Part shown: in pieces, positions 36,801-49,900 of the stretch | Position numbering within the stretch: position 1 is the first letter of the stretch | How the letters are laid out: each line of letters starts with the position of its first letter | Source of the DNA: Prorocentrum cordatum | Lineage: Eukaryota > Sar > Dinophyceae > Prorocentrales > Prorocentraceae | Reading direction: 5' to 3' | DNA length: 64,000 nt | Assembly (NCBI GenBank): GCA_963575745.1 | Contig: CAUYUJ010003570.1 | Coordinates: 61,001 to 125,000, forward strand | Program-made: the position numbers and the translations under genes | The notes under the pieces: model-generated | Told to the model about the DNA's origin: nothing | The model's database searches: none | What the model saw: the letters and a program-made list of their open reading frames with translations, nothing else

Positions 36801-38667
36801 CCACGAAGGGGTGGGTCACCAGAAAACTGGCTGAGAAAAACAATTCGTTTCACTTGCATTCTGGGCATCAACATGAAGCGAGGCATTGCCACCCAGTACG
36901 TTTTCCATACGGCGCAAGCACACCAGGTGACCCACGAAGGGGTGGGTCACCAGGGGAGTGGTTGAGAAAAACCAATTGTTTCATTTGCATTCTGGGCCTC
37001 AACATGAGGCGACGCATTGCCACTCAATGCGTTTTCCGTACGGCGCAAGCACACCAGGTGACCCACGAAGGGGTGGGTCACAAGAAGCCTGATTGAGAAC
37101 AACAAATTGTTTCACCTGCATCCTGGGCCTCAACCTGAGGCGATGCACTGCCACTCAATATGTTTGCCATACGGCGCAAGCGCACCAGGTGACCCACGAA
37201 GGGGTGGGTCACCAGAAAACTGGTTGAGAAAAACCCATTGTTTCACTTGCATTCTGGGCCTCAATATGAGGCGACGCATTGCCACTCAATGCGTTTTCCA
37301 TGCGGCGCAAACACACCAGGTGACCCACGAAGGGGTGGGTCACCAGAAAACTGGTGGAGAAAAACCAATTGTTTCACTTGCGTTCTGGGCCTCGTCATGA
37401 GGCGATGCGTTGCCATTCAATACGTTTCCCATGCGGCGCAAGCACACCAGGTGACCCACGCAAGGGTGGGTCACCAGAAAACTGGTTGAGAAAACCCAAT
37501 TGTTTCACTTGCATTGTGGGCGTCAACATGAGGCGACGCATTGCCACTCAATACGTTTCCCATGCGGCGCAAGCACACCAGGTGACCCACGAAGGGGTGG
37601 GTCACCAGAAAACTGGTTGAGAAAAACAAATCGTTTCACCTGCATCCTGGGCCTCGTCATGAGGCGATGCGCTGCCACTCAATCTGTTTGCCATACGGCG
37701 CAAGCACACCAGGTGACCCACGAAGGGGTGGGTCACCAGAAAATTGGTTGAGAAAAATCAGACGTTTCACTTGCATTCTGGGCCTCAACATGAGGCGATG
37801 CACTGCCACTCGATACGTTTCCCATACGGCGCAAGCACGCCAGGTGACCCACGAAGGGGTGGGTCACCAGAAAACTGGTTGAGAAAAACAAATTGTTTCA
37901 CGTGCATTCTGGGCCTCAACATAAGGCGAGGCATTACCACTCAATACGTTTTCCATGCGGCGCAAGCACACCAGGTGACCCACGAAGGGGTGGGTCACCA
38001 GAAAACTGGTTGAGAGAAACCAATTGTTTCACTTGCATTCTGGGCCTCAACATGAGGCGAAGCATTGCCACTCAATGCGTTTTCCATGCGGCGCAAGCGC
38101 ACCATGTGACCCACGAAGGGATGGGTCACCAGAAAACTGGTTGAGAAACAAATGTTACACTTGCATTCTGGGCCTCAACATGAGGCGACGCATTGCCACT
38201 CAAAGCGTTTTCCATACGGCGCAAGCACACCAGGTGACCCACGAAGGGGTGGGTCACCAGAAAACTGGTTGAGAAAACAAATTGTTTCACTTGCATCCTG
38301 GGCCTCCACATGAAGCGATGCATTGCCACTCAATACGTTTTCCATACGGCGCAAGCACACCAAGTGACCCACGAAAGGGGTGGGTCACGAGAAAACTGGT
38401 TGAGAAAACCAATTGTGTCACCTGCATCCTGGGCCTCGTCATGAGGCGATGCACTGCCACTCAATACGTTTGCCATACGGCGCAAGCACACCAGGTGACC
38501 CACGAAGGGGTGGGTCACCAGAAAACTGGTTGAGAAAAACAAATCGTTTCACCTGCATCCTGGGCCTCGTCATGAGGCGATGCACTGCTACTCAATACGT
38601 TTGCCGTACGGCGCAAGCACACCAAGTGACCCACGCAGGGGTGGGTCACCAGAAAACTGGTTGAGAA
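30846..38667 (+). repeat. 131-bp satellite array, block 4 (~60 monomers)
   Basis: Same monomer and orientation. Monomer order matches 40.92-48.3 kb at offset 10,075 bp, rising to 10,331 bp after about 33.4 kb. Contains a monomer with the ~15-bp deletion (near 32925) and a truncated monomer near 35500 (CACACCTGGGTCACC, about 20 bp lost) that recurs near 45960 and 52100. Confidence 0.97.
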
Positions 38668-40920
38668 TTATAGCCGGAGTGCAGTATCCCCAAACAGGGT
38701 TTTTAGACCCACTGCGGTTTCCAAGGTCGATTGCGTGCCCGCCTAGTGCGGGCTGGCATGGCATGTTAAAACATGCCTCCTCCTCCTCCTCCTCCTCCTC
38801 CTCCTCGTCCACCTCCTCTTCATCCCGAAAGGCATCTCGGAACCCAGAGTTGCGAGGATGTCTCCAGCGTAACGGGCTGGACCACCTCGCGCGCGGCATT
38901 TCGGACCCCAGAGTTGCGACGATGTCTCGGGCGAAACGTGCTGCGAGGAAGTCTCAGGCGAAACGGGCCGGACCACCTCGAGCGCGGCGTCTCAGAGCTC
39001 CGAGTTGCGGGGGCCTCCTGGTGCCTCCTGGGGCCTCCTGGGGACCTCCTGGGGCTTCCTCCCGGGCCTCCTGTGGCCTCCTGAACTCCACCTGAGGTTT
39101 CCTGAAGCCTCTTGGGGCTCCCAGGGGGGATATCTAACCTGTGGCCGTTTGGGCCTCTCCAAATACAGGGGGGGGGGCCACAGGAGCAGGAAAAATCAAC
39201 GAATCGACACCGGATGTGTATTAACTTGACACGTTCTGATAGAGGGCCTCCTGGGGCCTCCTGGGAGCCTCCTGGGAATCTCCTGCGGACCCCTGGGGCC
39301 TGTCCTGGGCGTCCTGCGGCCTCCTGAAGCTCTCTGGGACCTCCCCCTCCTCCTGCCTGCTCCCTCATGCACATCATCCGCCTCCTCCTTCTCCCTTCCA
39401 TCCTCCTCCTCCTCCTCCTCCTCCTCCTCCTCCTCCTCCACCTCCTCTTCATCGCGAACGGCATTTCGGAGCCTAGAGTTGCGAGGATGTCTCCAGCGTA
39501 ACGGGCTGGACCACCTCGCGCGCGGCATCTCGGACCCCAGAGTTGCGACGATGTCTCGGGCGAAACGTGCTGCGAGGAAGTCTCAGGCGAAACGGGCCGG
39601 ACCACCTCGAGCGCGGCGTCTCAGAGCTCCGAGTTGCGGGGGCCTCCTGGTGCCTCCTGGGGCCTCCTGGGGACCTCCTGGAGCTTCCTCCTGGGCCTCC
39701 TGTGGCCTCGTGAACTCCACCTGGGGTTTCCTGAAGCCTCTTGGGGCTCCCAGGGGGGATATCTAACCTGTGGCCGTTTGGGCCTCTCCAAATGGAGGGG
39801 GGGGGCACAAGAGCAGGAAAAATCAACGAATCGACACCGGATGTGTATTAACTTGACACGTTCTGATAAGCGGCCTCCTGGGGCCTCCTGGGAGCCTCCT
39901 GGGAATCTCCTGGAGACCCCTGGGGCCTGTCCTGGGCGTCCTGCGGCCTCCTGGTGCCTCCTGGGCCTCCTGGGGACCTCCTGGAGCTTCCTCCTGGGCC
40001 TCCTGTGGCCTCCTGAACTCCACCTGAGGTTTCCTGAAGCATCTTGGGGCTCCCAGGGGGGATATCTAACCTGTGGCCGCTTGGGCCTCTCCAAATGGAG
40101 GGGGGGGCACAAGAGCAGGAAAAATCAACGAATCGACACCGGATGTGTATTAACTTGACACGTTCTGATAGAGGGCCTCCTGGGGCCTCCTGGGAATCTC
40201 CTGGGGGCCCCTGGGGCCTGTCCTGGGCGTCCTGCGGCCTCCTGGACCTCTCTGGGGCCTCCTGAGGCTCGCAGGGTCCCATGGAGGATATGTAACATGT
40301 GGCCTTCTGGGCCCCCAGGCTGGACCACCTCTTGCGCAGCATCTGAGAGCTCAGAGTTGCGAGAATATCTTGTGCGAAACAGGCCGGACCACCTTGCGCA
40401 CGGCATCTCAGATCTCAGAGTTGCAAGGATTTCTCAGGCGAGACGGGCCGGACCACCTCGCGCAGGGCATCTCAGAGCTCAGAAGTTCGAGGATGTCTCA
40501 GGCGAAACGGGCCGGACCACCTCGCGCGCGGCATCGGGGAGATCAGAGTTTCGAGGATGTCTCAGGCGAAACGGGCCGGACCACCTCGCGCGCGGCATCT
40601 TGGAGCTCAGAGTTGCGAGGATGTCTCAGGCGAAACGGCCCGGACCACCTCTCGCGCGGCATCTGGGAGCTCAGAGTTTCGAGGATGTCTCAAGCGAAAC
40701 GGCCCGGACCACCTCTCGCGCGGCCTCTCAGAGCTCAGATTTAGGAGGATGTCTCAGGCGAAACGCTCAATCCCGGACAACTCAGAAACGAGAGTTGTGA
40801 GGATGTCTCAGGCGAAACGGGCCGGACCACCACATTTGTTTGAGGATGTCTCTGCTTAGCTTTCCCTCGGCCGGAATTAGCTTCTATCACAACAGCACCC
40901 CGTTCAGCAAGCTGCTTAGG
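38668..40920 (+). mobile_element. 2.25-kb minisatellite-rich insertion, copy 2
   Basis: Nearly identical to 28599-30845 along its whole length, with the same junctions. The small length difference is mainly CTC tract size. The flanking monomers are duplicated too, so this is a segmental duplicate of copy 1. The last bases differ slightly (GCTGCTTAGG against GCTGTTTACG). Confidence 0.75.
40318..40853 (+). repeat. 64-bp tandem repeats, copy 2
   Basis: Same 64-bp repeat tract as 30243-30777, offset about 10,075 bp, with a few substitutions (for example CAATCCCGGACAAC against CAATGACGGACAAC). Confidence 0.85.
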
Positions 40921-43900
40921 GAAAAACCAATTGTTTCACTTGCGTTCTGGTCCTCAGCATGAGGCGAGGCATTGCCACTCAATACGGTTTCCATGCGGCG
41001 CAAGCACACCAGGTGACCCACGAAGGGGTGGGTCACCAGAAAACTGGTTGAGAAAAACCAATTGTTTCACTTGCATCCTGGGCTTCAACATGAGGCGACG
41101 CACTGCCACTCAATAAGTTTTCGATACGGCGCAAGCACACCAGGTGACCCACGAAGGGGTGGGTCACCAGAAAACTGGTGGAGATAAAAACAATTGTTTC
41201 ACTTGCATTGTGGGCCTCCACATGAGGCGACGCAATGCCACTCAATACGTTTTCCATACGGCGCAAGCACACCAGGTGACCCACGAAGGGGTGGGTCACC
41301 AGAAAACTGGTTGAGAAAAATTAATTGTTTCACGTGCATTCTGGGCCTCAGCATGAGGCGATGCATTGCCACTCAATACGATTTCAATGCGGTGCAAGCA
41401 CACCAGGTGACCCACGAAGGGGTGGGTCACCAGAAAACTGGTGGAGGAAAGCCAATTGTTTCACCTGCATTCTGGGCCTCGTCATGAGGCGACGCACTGC
41501 CACTCAATATGTTTACCATACGGCGCAAAGCACAACAGGTGACCCACGAAGGCTTGGGTCACCAGAAAACCGGTTGAGAAAAACCAAGTGTTTCACTTGC
41601 ATTCTGGGCCTCAACGCGAGGCGACGCATTGCCACCCAGTACGTTTTCCATACGGCGCAAGCACACCAGGTGACCCACGAAGGGGTGGGTCACCAGGGGA
41701 GTGGTTGAGAAAAACCAATTGTTTCATTTGCATTCTGGGCCTCAACATGAGGCGACGCATTGCCACTCAATGCGTTTTCCGTACGGCGCAAACACACCAG
41801 GTGACCCACGAAAGGGTGGGTCACAAGAAGCCTGATTGAGAACAACAAATTGTTTCACCTGCATCCTGGGCCTCAACATGAGGCGACGCACTGCCACTCA
41901 ATATGTTTGCCATACGGCGCAAGCGCACCAGGTGACCCACGAAGGGGTGGGTCACCAGAAAACTGGTTGAGAAAAACAAATCGTTTCACCTGCATCCTGG
42001 GCCTCGTCATGAGGCGATGCACTGCCACTCAATATGTTTGCCATACGGCGCAAGCGCACAGGGTGACCCACGAACGGGTGGATCACCAGAAAACTGATTG
42101 AGAAAAATATATGGTTTCACTTGCATTCTGGGCATCAACATGAAGCGAGGCACTGCCACTCAATACGTGTTCCACGCGGCGCAAGCACACCAGGTGACCC
42201 ACGAAGGGGTGGGTCACCAGACAACCGGTTGAGAAAAACCCATTGTTGCAGTTGCGTTCTGGGCCTCAACATGAGGCGACGCACTGCCACTCAATGCGAT
42301 TTCGAAGCGTCGCAAGCACACCAGGTGACCCACGAAGGGGTGGGTCACCAGAAAACTGGTTGAGAAAAACCAATTGTTTCACTTGCGTTCTGGTCCTCAG
42401 CATGAGGCGACGCATTGCCACTCAATACGGTTTCCATACGGCGCAAGCACACCAGGTGACCCACGAAGGGGTGGGTCACCAGAAAACTGGTTGAGAAAAA
42501 CCAATTGTTTCACTTTCATTCTGGGCCTCAAGCATGAGGTGGCGCATTGCCACTCAATACGTTTTCCATGCGGCGCAAGCGCACCAGGTGACCCACGAAG
42601 GGGTGGGTCACCAGGCAACTGGTTGAGAAAAGCCAATTGTGTCACCTGCATTTTGGGCCTCGTCATGAGGCGATGCACTGCCACTCAATACGTTTTTCGA
42701 CACGGCGCAAGCAAACCAGGTGACCCACGAAGGGGTGGGTCACCAGAAAACTGGTTGGGAAAACAAATTGTTTCACCTGCATCCTGGGCCTCGTCATGAG
42801 GCGACGCACTGCCACCCAATATGTTTGCCATACTGCGCAAGCACACAAGGTGACCCACGAAGGGGTGGGTCACCAGGCAACTGGTGGAGAAAACCAAATT
42901 GATTCACTTGCGTTCTGGGCTTCAGCATGAGGCGACGCATTGCCACTCAATACGTTTGCCATACGGCGCAAGCACACCAGGTGACCCACGAAGGGGTGGG
43001 TCACCAGAAACACCATTTGCTTCACTTGCATTTTGGGCCTCAACATGAGGCGACGCATTGCCACTCAATGCGTTTTCGGTACGGCGCAAACACACCAGGT
43101 GACCCACGAAGGGGTGGGTCACCAGAAAACTGGTTGAGAAAATCAAATTGTTTCACCAGCATCCTGGGCCTCGTCATGAGGCGACACACAGCCACTCAAT
43201 ACGTTTGCCATACGGCGCAAGCACACCAGGTGACCCACGAAGGGGTGGGTCACCAGAAACACCATTTGCTTCACTTGCATTCTGGGCCTCAACATGAGGC
43301 GACGCATTGCCACTCAATGCGTTTTCGGTACGGCGCAAGCACACCAGGTGACCCACCAAGGGGTGGGTCACCAGAAAACTGGTTGAGAAAAACCGGTTGC
43401 TTCAATTGCATTCTGGGCCTCAACATGAGGCGACGCACTGCCACTCAACGCGATTCCGAAACGTCGCAAGCACACCACGTGACCCACGAAGGGGTGGGTG
43501 ACCAGAAAACTGGTGGAGAAAAACCAATTGTTTCACTTGCATTCTGGGCCTCAACATGAGGCGACGCACTGCCACTCAATGCGTTTTCGACACGGCGCAA
43601 GCACACCAGGTGACCCACGACGGGGTGGATCACCAGAAAACGGGTTGAGAAAAACCAATTGTTTCACTTGCGTTCTGGGCCTCCACATGGGGCGACGCAT
43701 TGCCACTCAATACGTATTCCATACGGCGCAAGCACACCAAGTGACCCACGAAGGGGTGGGTCACCAGAAAACTGGTTGAGACAAATCAATTGTTTCACTT
43801 GCGTTCTGGGCCTCAACATGAGGCGACGCATTGCCATTCAGTACGTTTTCCATGCGGCGCAAGCGCACCAGGTGAACCACGAAAAGGGGGGTCACCAGAA

Positions 43901-46900
43901 AACTGGTTGAGACAAACAAATAGTTTCACTTGCATTCTGGGCCTCAACATGCGGCGACGCATTGCCACTCAATACGTTTCCCATGCGGCGCAAGGACACC
44001 AGGTGACCCACGAAGGGGTGGGTCACCAGAAAACCAGTTGAGAAAAACAAATTGTTTCATGTGCATTCTGGGCCTCAACATGAGGCGACGCATTGCCACT
44101 CAATACGTTTTCCAAGCGGCGCAAGCACACCAGGTGACCCACGAAGGGGTGGGTCACCAGAAGCCTGATTGAGAACAACAAATTCTTTCACCTGCATCCT
44201 GGGCCTCGTCATGAGGCCACGCACTGCCACTCAATACGTTTTCCATACGGCGCAAGCACACCAGGTGACCCACGAAGGGGTGGGTCACCAGACAACTGGT
44301 AGAGAGAACCCGAGTGTTTCACTTGCGTTCTGGACCTCAACATGAGGCGATGCATTGCCACCCAATACGTTTTCCATACGGCGCAAGCGCACCATGTGAC
44401 CCACGAAGGGGTGGGTCACGAGACAACTGGTTGAGAAAAACAACTATTACACTTGCATCCTGGGCCTCAACATGAGGCGACGCATTGCCATTCAGTACGT
44501 TTTCCATGCGACGCAAACACACCAGGTGACCCACGAAAGGGGGGGTCACCAGAAAACTGGTTGAGAAAAACAGATAGTTTCACTTGCATTCTGGGCCTTA
44601 ACATGCGGCGATGCATTGCCACTCAATACGTTTTCCATACGGCGCAAGCGCGCCAGGTGACCCACGAAGGGGTGGGTCACCAGAAAACTGGTTTAGCAAA
44701 AACACATTGTTTCACCTGCATCCTGGGCCTCAACCTGAGGCGATGCACTGCCACTAAATACGTTTTCCATACGGCGCAAGCACACCAGGTGACCCACGAA
44801 GGGGTGGGCCACCAGAAAACTGGTTGAGACAAACCACTTGTTCTACCTGCATCCTGAGCCTTGTCATGGGGCGACGCACTGCCACTCATTTCGTTTGCCA
44901 TACGGCGCAAGCAAACCAGGTGACCCACGAAGGGGTGGGCCACCAGAAAACTGGTTGAGAAGAAACAAGTTGTTTCACTTGCATTCTGGGCCTCCACATG
45001 AGGCGAGGCATTGCCACCCAATACGTTTTCCATGCGGCGCAAACACAACAGGTGACCCACGAAGGGGTGGGCCACCAGAAAACTGGTTGAGAAAAACCCA
45101 CTGTTTCACTTGCATCCTGGGCCTCAACATGAGGCGACGCACTGTCACTCAATAAGTTTTCGGTGCGGCGCAGGCACGCCAGGTGACCCACGAAGGGATG
45201 GGTCACCAGAAAACCAGTTGAGAAAAACAAATTGTTTCACCTGCATTCTGGGCCTCAACATGAGGCGACGCACTGCCACTCAATACGTTTTCCATACGGC
45301 GCAAGCACACCAGGTGACCCACGAAGGGGTGGGTCACCAGAAAACTGGTTGAGAAAAACCAACTGTTTCACTTGCATTTTGGGCCTCAACATGCGGCGAT
45401 GCATTGCCACTCAATACGTTTTCCATACGGCGCAAGCACACCAGGTGACCCACGAAGGGGTGGGTCACCAAAAAGTGGTTGAGAAAAACCAATTGTTTCA
45501 TCTGCATCCAAGGCCTCGTCATGAGGCGATGCGCTGCCACTCAATATGTTTGCCATACGGCGCAAGCACAACAGGTGACCCACGAAGGCGTGGGTCACCA
45601 GAAAACTGGTTGAGAAAAACCATGCGTTTCACTTGCATTCTGGGCCTCAACATGAGGCGACGCACTGCCACCCAATGCCTTTCGATACGGCGCAAGCACA
45701 CCAGGTCACCCACGAAGGGGTGGGCCACCAGAAAACTGATTGAGAAAAACCAGCTGTTTCACTTGCGTTCTGGGCATCAACATGAGGCGACGCATTGCCA
45801 CTCAATGCGTTTTCCATACGGCGCAAGCACACCAGGTGACCCACGAAGAGGTGGGTCACCAGAAAACTGGTTGAGAAAAACCCATTGTTTCACTTGCATT
45901 CTGGGCCTCAACATGACGCGATGCATTGCCACTCAATGCGTTTCCATACAGCGCAAGCACACCTGGGTCACCAGACGACTGGTTGAGAAAAACCCATTGT
46001 TTCACTTGCATTCTGGGCCTCAAATATGAGGCGACGCATTGCCACTCAATGCGTTTTCCATGCGGCGCAAACACACCAGGTGACCCACGAAGGGGTGGGT
46101 CACCAGAAAACTGACAACAACAAATTGTTTCACTTGCATCCTGGGCCTCAACATGAGGCTGAGGCGACGCACTGCCACTCAATGCGTTTTCGATACGGCG
46201 CAAGCACACCAGGTGACCCACGAAGGGGTGGGTCACCAGAAACCCGGTTGAGAAAAACAATTTGTTTCACTTGCATTCTGGGCATCAGCATGAGGCGACG
46301 CACTGCCACTCAATACGTTTTCCATGCGGCGCAAGCACACCGGGTGACCCACGAAGGGGTGGGTCACCAGAAAACTGGTTGAGAAAAAACATTTGTTTCA
46401 CTTGCATTCTGGGCCTCCACATGGGGCGACGCACTGCCACTCAATGCGATTTCGATACGTCGCAAGCACACCAGGTGACCCACGAAGGGGTGGGTCACCA
46501 GAAAACTGGTTGAGACAAACCCATTGTTTCACTTGCATTCTGGGCCTCAATATGAGGCGACGCATTGCCACTCAATACGTTTTCCATACGGCGCAAGCAC
46601 ACCAGGTGACCCACGAAGGGGTGGGTCACCAGAGAACTGGCTGAAAAAAACCAATTGTTTCAGTTGCATTCTGGGCCTCAACATGAGGCGACGCATTGCC
46701 ACTCAATACGTTTTCCTAGAGGCGCAAGCACACCAGGTGACCCACGAAGGGGTGGGTCACCAGAAACCTGGTGGGGAAAAACAAATTCTTTCACCTGCAT
46801 CCTGGGCCTCGTCATGAGGCAACGCACTGCCACTCAATAAGTTGTCGATACGTCGCAAGCACACCAGGTGACCCACGAAGGGGTGGGTCACGAGAAAACT

Positions 46901-49900
46901 GGTTGAGACAAACCATGTGTTTCACTTGCACTCTGGGCCTCGTCATGAAGCGATGCATTATGAATACGTTTGCCACGGCGCAAGCACATCGGGTGACCCA
47001 CGAAGGGGTGGGTCACCAGAAAACTGGTTGAGCAACAACCATTTGTTCCACTTGTATTCTGGGCCTCAACATGAGGCGACGCAGTGCCACTCAATGCGTT
47101 TTCGATACGGCGCAAGCACACCAGGTGACCCACGAAGGGGTGGGTCACCAAAAACCCGGTTGAGAAAAACACATTGTTTCACTTGAATTCTGGGCATCAA
47201 CATGAGGCGATGCATTGCCACTCAATAGGTTTTCCGTGCGGCGCAAGCACACCGGGTGACCCACGAAGGGGTGGGTCACCAGAAAACTGGTTGAGAAAAA
47301 CAATTCGTTTCACTTGCATTCTGGGCATCAACATGAAGCGAGGCATTGCCACTCGATACGATTCCCATACGGCGCAAGCACACCAGGTGACCCACGAAGG
47401 GTGGGTCACCAGAAAACTTGCTGAGAAAAACCAATCGTTTCACTTGCACTCTGGGCCTCACTCAACATGAGGCGACGCACTGCCATTCAATGCGATTTCG
47501 AAACGTCGCAAGCACACCAGGTGACCCACGAAGGGGTGGGTCACCAGAAAACTGGTTGAGAAAAACCAATTGTTTCACTTGCATTCTGGGCCTCAATATG
47601 AGGCGACGCATTGCCACTCAATGCGTTTTCCATGCGGCGCAAGCACACCAGGTGACCCACGAAGGGGTGGGTCACCAGAAAACTGGTGGAGAAAAACCAA
47701 TTGTTTCACTTGCGTTCTGGGCCTCGTCATGAGGCGATGCATTGCCATTCAATACGTTTCCCATGCGGCGCAAGCACACCAGGTGACCCACGCAAGGGTG
47801 GGTCACCAGAAAACTGGTTGAGAAGAACCAGCTGTTTCACTTGCGTTGTGGGCGTCAGCATGAGGCGACGCATTGCCACTCAATACGTTTCCCATGCGGC
47901 GCAAGCACACCAGGTGACCCACGAAGGGGTGGGTCACCAGAAAACTGGTTGAGAAAAACAAATTGTTTCACCTGCATCCTGGGCCTCGTCATGAGGCGAT
48001 GCACTGCCACTCAATCTGTTTGCCATACGGCGCAAGCACACCAGGTGACCCACGAAGGGGTGGGTCACCAGAAAAATGGTTGAGAAACATCAAACGTTTC
48101 ACTTGCATTCTGGGCCTCAACATGAGGCGATGCCCTGCCACTCGATACGTTTCCCATACGGCGCAAGCACGCCAGGTGACCCACGAAGGGGTGGGTCACC
48201 AGAAAACTGGTTGAGAAAAACAAATTGTGTCACGTGCATTCTGGGCCTCAACATAAGGCGAGGCACTACCACTCAATACGTTTTCCATGCGGCGCAAGCA
48301 CACCAGGTGACCCACGAAGCGGGGGGTGACCAGAAAACTGGTTGAGAAAAACCAATTGTTTCACTTGCATCCTGAGCCTCAACATGAGGCGACGCACTGC
48401 CACTCAATGAGTTTTCGATACGGCGCAAGCACACCAGGTGACCCACGAAGGGGTGGGTCACCAGAAAACTGGTTGAGAAAAACAAATTGTTTCACCTGCA
48501 TCCTGGGCCTCGTCATGAGGCGATGCACTGCCACTCAATCTGTTTGCCATACGGCGCAAGCACACCAGGTGACCCACGAAGGGGTGGGTCACCAGAAAAC
48601 TGGTTGAGAAAAACCACCTGTTTCACTTGCGTTCTGGGCCTCAGCATGAGGCAATGCGTTGCCACTCAATACGTTTCCCATGCGGCGCAACCACACCAGG
48701 TGACCCACGCAAGGGTGGGTCACCAGAAAACTGGTTGAGAAAAACCACTTGTTTCACTTGCATTTTTGGCCTCAACATGAGGCGACGCATTGCCACTGAA
48801 TACGTTTCCCATGCGGCGCAAGCACACCAGGTGACCCACGAAGGGGTGGGTCACCAGAAAACTGGTTGAGGAAAAACAATTGTTTCACTTGCATCGAAGG
48901 CCTCCACATGAGGCGACGCATTGCCACTCAATACGTTTTCCATACAGCGCAAGCACACCTGGTGACCCACGAAGGGGTGGGTCACCAGAAAACTGGTTGA
49001 GAAAAACCAACTGTTTCACTTGCATTCTGGGCCTCAACATGAGACGATGCATTGCCACTCAATACGATTTCCATGCGGGGCAAGCACACCAGGTGACCCA
49101 CGAAGGGGTGGGTCACCAGAAAATTGGTTGGGAAAAACAAATTCTTTCACCTGCATCCTGGGCCTCGTCACGACGCGATGCGCTGCCACTCAATGTTTAC
49201 CATGCGGCGCAAGCACAACAGGTGACCCACGAAGGCGTGGGTCACCAGAAAACTGGTTGAGAAAAACGACTTGTTTCACCTGCGTTCTGGGCGTCAACGT
49301 GAAGCAACGCATTGCCACCCAGTACGTTTGCCATACGGCGCAAGCACGCCGGGTGACCCACGAAGGGGTGGGTCACCAGAAAACTGGCTGAGAAAAACCA
49401 ATTGTTTCACTTGCATTCTGGGCCTCAACATGAGGCGACGCATTGCCATTCAATATGTTTGCCATGCGGCGCAAGCGCGCCAGGTGACCCACGAAGGGGG
49501 GGTCACCAGAAACCCAATTGAGAAAAACAAATTGTTTCACTTGCATTCTGGGCATCAACATGAGGCGATGTATTGCCACTCGATACGTTTTCCATGCGGC
49601 GCAAGCACACCGGGTGACCCACGAAAGGGTGGGTCACCGGAAAAACTGGTTGAGAAAAACACACTGTTTCACTTGCATTCTGGGCATCAACATGAAGCGA
49701 GGCATCGCCACTCAATACGTTTTCCATACGGCGCAAGCACACCAGGTGACCCACGAAGGGTGGGTCACCAGAAAACTGGTTGAGAAAAACCAATCGTTAC
49801 ACTTGCATTCTGGGCCTCACTCAACATGAGGCGACGCACTGCCACTCAATGCGATTTCGAAACGTCGCAAGCACACCAGGTGACCCACGAAGGGGTGGGT

